From: Actinomycetota bacterium
GTDB lineage: Bacteria; Actinomycetota; Actinomycetes; Streptosporangiales; Streptosporangiaceae
Assembly: GCA_003161205.1 (NCBI GenBank)
Contig: PMOU01000055.1
Coordinates: forward strand, 1,982 to 7,048
DNA length: 5,067 nt
Direction of reading: 5' to 3'
A model generated the notes under the pieces. That model saw only the letters and a program-made list of their open reading frames with translations. It did no database searches and was not told the DNA's origin. Made by a program: the position numbers and the translations under genes. This document shows, piece after piece, positions 4,676-5,067 of the stretch. The first letter of the stretch is position 1, and every line of letters begins with the position of its first letter.

Positions 4676-5067
4676 CTAGCGGTCGCCGTGGACGACGACT
4701 CCGCCCGCGACCGTGGTGACGACCGAGGTGCTGCCGATGTCGCGAGCCGGGATGGCGTACAGGTCCTGGTCGAGAACGGCCAGGTCGGCCCGCAGGCCTG
4801 GCCGCAGCTGGCCGGCCACGTCCTCCTCGTGGTTCACCCAGGCGACCCCGGTGGTGAAGGCGTCGACGGCGGCGTCGAGGGTGATCGCCTGATCGGGCAG
4901 GAACGCGTTCTCGCATTCCGGCTTGCCCGCCCTCCCGAGACGCTTGGACAGCACCCGGTTGACCGCGACGTGGATCTCCTGCAGCGGGTCCGCGCTGGAC
5001 ACCGGCCAGTCGCTGCCGAACGCGATCCGCGCGCCGCCGCGGAGCAGCGAGCCGATCTGGTACTGCC
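4676..5067 (-). CDS. Amidohydrolase-3 family metal-dependent hydrolase (YtcJ-like), C-terminal part
   Basis: The minus frame is open from the right edge to the TAG at 4676-4678 (129 full codons visible), so the gene begins outside the window. The GTG near 5002 is an internal valine, because the conserved sequence continues upstream of it: QYQIGSLLRGGARIAFGSDW then PVSSADPLQEIHVAVNR. GSDWPV contains the aspartate that acts as the catalytic base and metal ligand of amidohydrolase-superfamily barrels. Next come AITLDAAVDAFTTGVAWVNH and VAGQLRPGLRADLAVLDQDL, the usual return to the small beta domain (G-x-L-x-x-G-x-x-A-D-L-x-V-L-D) found in YtcJ/amidohydrolase-3 proteins. The end, TTVAGGVVVHGDR, matches the family C-terminus. 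These enzymes hydrolyse amide or related bonds in diverse substrates; none can be named here. It reads in the same direction as ppk2, but a 145-bp gap and a hairpin suggest separate transcription. Confidence 0.93.
   Translation of the reverse strand, partial: QYQIGSLLRGGARIAFGSDWPVSSADPLQEIHVAVNRVLSKRLGRAGKPECENAFLPDQAITLDAAVDAFTTGVAWVNHEEDVAGQLRPGLRADLAVLDQDLYAIPARDIGSTSVVTTVAGGVVVHGDR

Noticed and set aside
3691..4719. A 342-codon open frame on the plus strand
   Set aside because: It is antisense to the complete, motif-bearing ppk2 and rich in Arg, Leu and Pro, as expected for a GC-rich shadow frame. It has no recognisable domain.
1..5067. tRNA, rRNA, insertion sequence ends or a defence island
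   Set aside because: No tRNA-like cloverleaf, rRNA segment, transposase or paired terminal inverted repeats were seen. The HNH fragment is a common housekeeping-type actinobacterial family member and does not by itself suggest a defence system.

Overview
This is a GC-rich piece of chromosome, almost certainly from an actinomycete. Codon third positions are nearly all G or C. It carries gene types typical of that phylum: a DUF222-type HNH endonuclease tail, a MerR regulator with a GyrI-like domain, an ABATE/CGNR zinc-finger protein, a PPOX flavoprotein relative and a class I PPK2. The genus cannot be fixed from this sequence. No rRNA, tRNA, CRISPR array, transposase or phage gene is visible; the gene order looks like ordinary chromosomal mosaic.

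Layout. Bases 2-280 (+) hold the C-terminal part of an HNH endonuclease of the DUF222 type. It converges, with a 4-bp gap, on a MerR/GyrI-like regulator (285-1115, -). That regulator is divergent from a small NTF2/SnoaL-like protein (1248-1610, +). The space between them holds a perfect 15-bp palindrome next to the merR start and an 18-bp direct repeat at exactly 30-bp spacing nearer the NTF2 gene. The NTF2 gene converges on an arginase-fold protein (1711-2604, -) across a long hairpin (1656-1697) that could terminate transcription in both directions.

The arginase-like gene is divergent from an ABATE/CGNR zinc-finger regulator (2713-3339, +). Their shared promoter is a conspicuous AT-rich island with a perfect 8-bp inverted repeat (GTAACGTA-N14-TACGTTAC). 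A third CGTTAC half-site touches a -10-like box placed for leaderless transcription of the regulator. The simplest reading is a two-gene regulatory unit in which the zinc-finger protein controls itself and the arginase-like enzyme.

Bases 3336-3553 (-) are the wreck of a PPOX/FMN split-barrel gene. Its N-terminus and C-terminus are both recognisable, but they lie in different frames and the flavin-binding core is missing. It lies directly downstream of a complete class I polyphosphate kinase 2 (3565-4530, -). The window ends in the C-terminal part of an amidohydrolase-3 family enzyme (4676-5067, -), which runs off the right edge.

The points most worth following are the arginase-like protein with both metal-ligand histidines replaced, its probable operator system, the internally deleted PPOX gene, and the three separate in-frame repeat tracts in the zinc-finger gene. 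Nothing here amounts to a clearly new multi-gene system.
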